Assembly (NCBI RefSeq): GCF_000004075.3
Contig: NC_026660.2
Coordinates: 1,488,001-1,552,000 of the forward strand
From: Cucumis sativus
Taxonomy: Eukaryota > Streptophyta > Magnoliopsida > Cucurbitales > Cucurbitaceae
Length of the DNA: 64,000 bases
Reading direction: 5' to 3'
Shown here: positions 61,229 to 64,000 of the stretch, piece by piece
Layout: the number at the start of each line of letters is the position of its first letter
Position numbering within the stretch: position 1 is the stretch's first letter
Translations under genes and position numbers: made by a program
Notes under the pieces: generated by a model
The model's input: the letters and a program-made list of their open reading frames with translations, nothing else
Databases searched by the model: none
Told to the model about the DNA's origin: nothing

Positions 61229-63826
61229 AGAATTCTTTTCTTGGGTTTTTTCTTTTCTAATTTTTAAATCTATGTGTTTCGTTTAGGGTAAATATTGGTT
61301 CAAAAGTGATGTAGACTTAAGAGGAGAGGAGAGGTCAGAGATATTTCATTCATTATTTCATTATTATGCAATTATTTGTACTATTAATTCATTAACTGAT
61401 GTATACTGATTAACTTTTCTTTTGTTAATCATTGGATTATTGTGTGTCTTGACGCCAAAACTCTGCCTCCATGACAAGCTTAATTTCTCATGGAAGTTTG
61501 AGAAAATATTGTGTAAATTTAATGAAAAGATTCATTTTAATGTAGAAAATGTATAATTTCTTTTTTATGGAATGATCGTAGTTGCCGGTGGTATTTATAT
61601 ACGTCTTAAGTTGTATTTTGAGATCATTTATTCTTCTTTTATTCTACTTTTAGTTGTACTATTCGAAAAATGTACTTCGAGGAAGGTGTTATTCAAATCT
61701 CTTATTGGGAGAGAGTTTGATTGTAATTGTTCATATTAGTGTAGGCTATATCGATGAATGTAAGATATGAAAAAAGTATAATCGTGGTGTCCGTGGAACT
61801 ACCCTAAAACCTTTTTATGTGAGTAGTCAGGATAATGTGATGAGTTTTTGGGTTGTTCTAAGTGATTTCACATTCTATTGAGGGAATTATCATTCTTGAT
61901 TCTTCTACTTAAAGCATATTTTCATAAGTTGTGTGGACTTTTTGGTTTGGTTGTTTTATTTGCCATTTTTTTCTTAATTCTCCTGGTTGGGTTTTGTTTA
62001 TCTCTCTTTATTGCAACTCAAAATTCTTGTGAATGTAGAAAATTATCCTTGAGAAGCTCAATCACTGCAAAATAACTATGAAATAGGTTTAAATTCAGGT
62101 AGACTCATAAACCCAGCTTTGATTTTCTTTCATTGGTTAAATGAAAATGGCATTAGAAATGTTTAACAATTTAGTTTAGTTAAAGGTAAGCTAGAAATCA
62201 AGAATAGAAACATTGTCCCAATGCAAGTGGGAGGTGGGGGATAAGAGAGAATTGAAATATCCTAAAATTAAAAATATTTCTGTCTTATAATTGTAGAATA
62301 TAAAAGTAGTATTTAAGCAACAACATTTTCAATGGTTGGGTCCACGATAACCCAATTTAAGTTGAAGGTACAAATTTCAACGCCTTGCTTGATCCAAATT
62401 CTATTAACAATTCAATAGAAAGATGTGATGCTATTGCTAACAAATGTCAAATGTCTAGCTATTTAAATGATTTAATCAATACACCTTGTCTCTTAAAAAG
62501 AAATAATTTTGCACACCATCTTATTTTCTACCCTTGTGTCGATTTACAAAATATTAAAAATTACTATTTTGATCTTCTCTTTTTTTTTTTTTTTTTTTTT
62601 GACTCCTAGAAAAATACTATACTAAATAAATCTTGCAAAGTATATGAGTTTGTGACAAGGAGATTCCATCGATATAATGAATTTCATAACTTAGATGATC
62701 AATTTTTAACAATATTTCTAAAATAACCAAAAAGAAAAAGAAAGGGTAATAGTTAATGAAGCTTTTGATTCCCAACGTATTAAAATGATTTTTGAACCCT
62801 ATTATTGGTTAGCCAAATGAAATGCATACGCAGCATTTAAAGAATTTGATAAAGTGTCAAATTTATTAATTTGATGATGTGTCGTATACTAACTATTGAG
62901 AAGCTTCTTTGTCACACACCATTATGTCATGTTGTCTATCTCAACGTAATGAGTGAAGAACTAAAGCTCACTTCCCCCTAAACCATTTCAGACGTGGGAA
63001 GTAAAACAAAAATTGTTCCATCCAATGAACAAGTAGATAAGTAAGAACTTGTTCACCATGATTTGTGGTACCAATATCAGTGTTGAGGAAAGAAACCTTT
63101 ATCCTTCATTCCATACATTCTTCATAAGCCATAGACTCATACATGCAATGGACTATGGTGTTCTGAAAGGAGAGCAATCAAAATTGACGAGTGGTTATAC
63201 CAATAAACTACCTTAGATATAAATTTCAAATAAACTAAGATAAGGAAATGGCAACTTTCCCCTAATTCAATTGGATGGCAATGGCATGGGGGAATTGTTG
63301 TCAATTAATCTCTTATTATCGTTGATAATTAGTGTAAAGCTCCTCCCGAAAACACTTCATATTTCTAACCTTCGGCACTATTACGAAAAGAAGAAGAACA
63401 AAGTTACAAATCGCAAGAACATCTCACGAGAATCCCAACATGGCCAGCTGCATTTGCTTAAAATTAGGGCGAATATTTAAAGTAAAGCTACCACCACAAA
63501 CATTGTACATTACTAGGACAACCGTGTTTTTTCCTCTACTTTCTAATAATAGAACTAACAAACTCTTCAGAATGGCCTGAATTGTTGACTAAAAAGTAAA
63601 GGAGATTAAATGAAACAAGATCGATAGAACAGATCTCATGACAAAAAACAATAAAATATTCAAGTAGAGAACCTATTAAATCAAAAATTGATCAGATTTC
63701 ACAAGTACAGCATAATTCGATACTCAAAACAAAGCCCTCAAAATATAGTGAAGAATCCTAAATAAAATTGAAGTCCACAAAATCTGAGAAACCACGAGAA
63801 AATTAAATAGCATATAAAGCGTTCTT
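61229..63826. other. Intergenic between IDL and eS26 genes
   Basis: About 61229-61420 is the probable IDL 3' UTR. A T homopolymer of about 20 lies at 62580-62600. Short frames at 61878, 62385 and 63271 have no recognisable content. The part just before 63826 should contain the eS26 3' UTR on the minus strand. Nothing else was recognised. Confidence 0.5.
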
Positions 63827-63901
63827 TCAAGCACGGGGTGGAGCTCCACCAGCTCCAACACGAGGGTTCTGTCCTGCCTGTCCAGGCTTTGGTGCATCGT
63901 C
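63827..63901 (-). CDS. RPS26: Ribosomal protein eS26 (RPS26), last coding exon only
   Basis: On the minus strand, an AG acceptor (63903-63902) is followed by codons for DDAPKPGQAGQNPRVG, then AGGAPPRA and TGA at 63829-63827. The (R)RK-DD-PKPGQ-GQ-PR-GG-P pattern is the variable C-terminal tail of plant eS26, a small-subunit protein at the mRNA exit channel. The intron in front of this Asp codon also fits the family. Only 24 residues are in the window and the zinc-binding body of the protein lies beyond 64000, so the call rests on the tail and on synteny: I recall two RPS26 genes close to ETG1 in Arabidopsis. The bases 63902-64000 are intron sequence. Confidence 0.82.
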   Translation of the reverse strand, partial: DDAPKPGQAGQNPRVGAGGAPPRA

Positions 63902-64000
63902 CTGAGGAAAAACATGGACATAATTCAACTAATTAAACAAGCACCAACAACAGAAGCGTATTTGTATTTGCAAATAAAAAAATAAAACAATATAAGTAGA

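Overview
This is a window of plant nuclear DNA. The genes have short spliced exons with GT-AG introns, they are separated by long AT-rich intergenic stretches, and remnants of hAT, CACTA and Ty1-copia elements are scattered between them. Several dispersed repeats (short families built on TATCA/TGATA palindromes, a family built on AAATCTAAACGATCG, and a MITE-like family rich in TTATTATAGTTTG) resemble repeats I associate with Cucurbitaceae genomes (Cucumis, Citrullus, Benincasa and relatives). The family-level assignment is an inference; I cannot name a species.

Layout: (1) 1-2070, + strand, the 3' part of a sororin-like cohesin-protection gene. (2) 5603-7062, +, a four-exon class III secretory peroxidase. 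(3) 9542-10918, -, an LBD15-like LOB-domain transcription factor whose first coding exon is only 14 bases. (4) 15636-15947, +, an intronless histone H4 gene with a canonical plant histone octamer promoter. (5) 23060-23758, -, a small serine-rich protein of the DUF688/ASG8-like type. (6) 32867-34978, +, a two-exon coiled-coil WEB-family protein. (7) 46658-48394, +, an intronless AZG1-like purine permease. (8) 50724-55216, -, a 14-exon MCM-binding protein gene (ETG1/MCMBP) with two E2F sites in its promoter and one probable GC-AG intron. (9) 60974-61228, +, an IDA-like secreted peptide precursor. (10) 63827-63901, -, the last coding exon of ribosomal protein eS26, which continues out of the window.

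These genes are not an operon or one pathway. Three of them, sororin, histone H4 and ETG1, belong to S phase and sister-chromatid cohesion, and the H4 and ETG1 promoters carry the expected S-phase elements. From memory of Arabidopsis locus numbers, the genes fall into two Arabidopsis neighbourhoods that are interleaved here: LBD15, ASG8, WEB, RPS26 and ETG1 (At2g404xx-405xx, with At3g562xx-563xx as its duplicate), and IDL, AZG1 and peroxidase 52 (At3g109xx with At5g053xx). This suggests that the window keeps an ancestral order which Arabidopsis split after duplication.

The most distinctive non-gene structures are two inverted, about 1.0-1.15 kb, hAT-like non-autonomous elements at 17101-18129 and 28331-29478. 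Both have terminal inverted repeats, decayed 8-bp target duplications and an internal minisatellite of about 62 bp. I see no CRISPR, tRNA, rRNA or prokaryotic system, and no convincing wholly new biological system.
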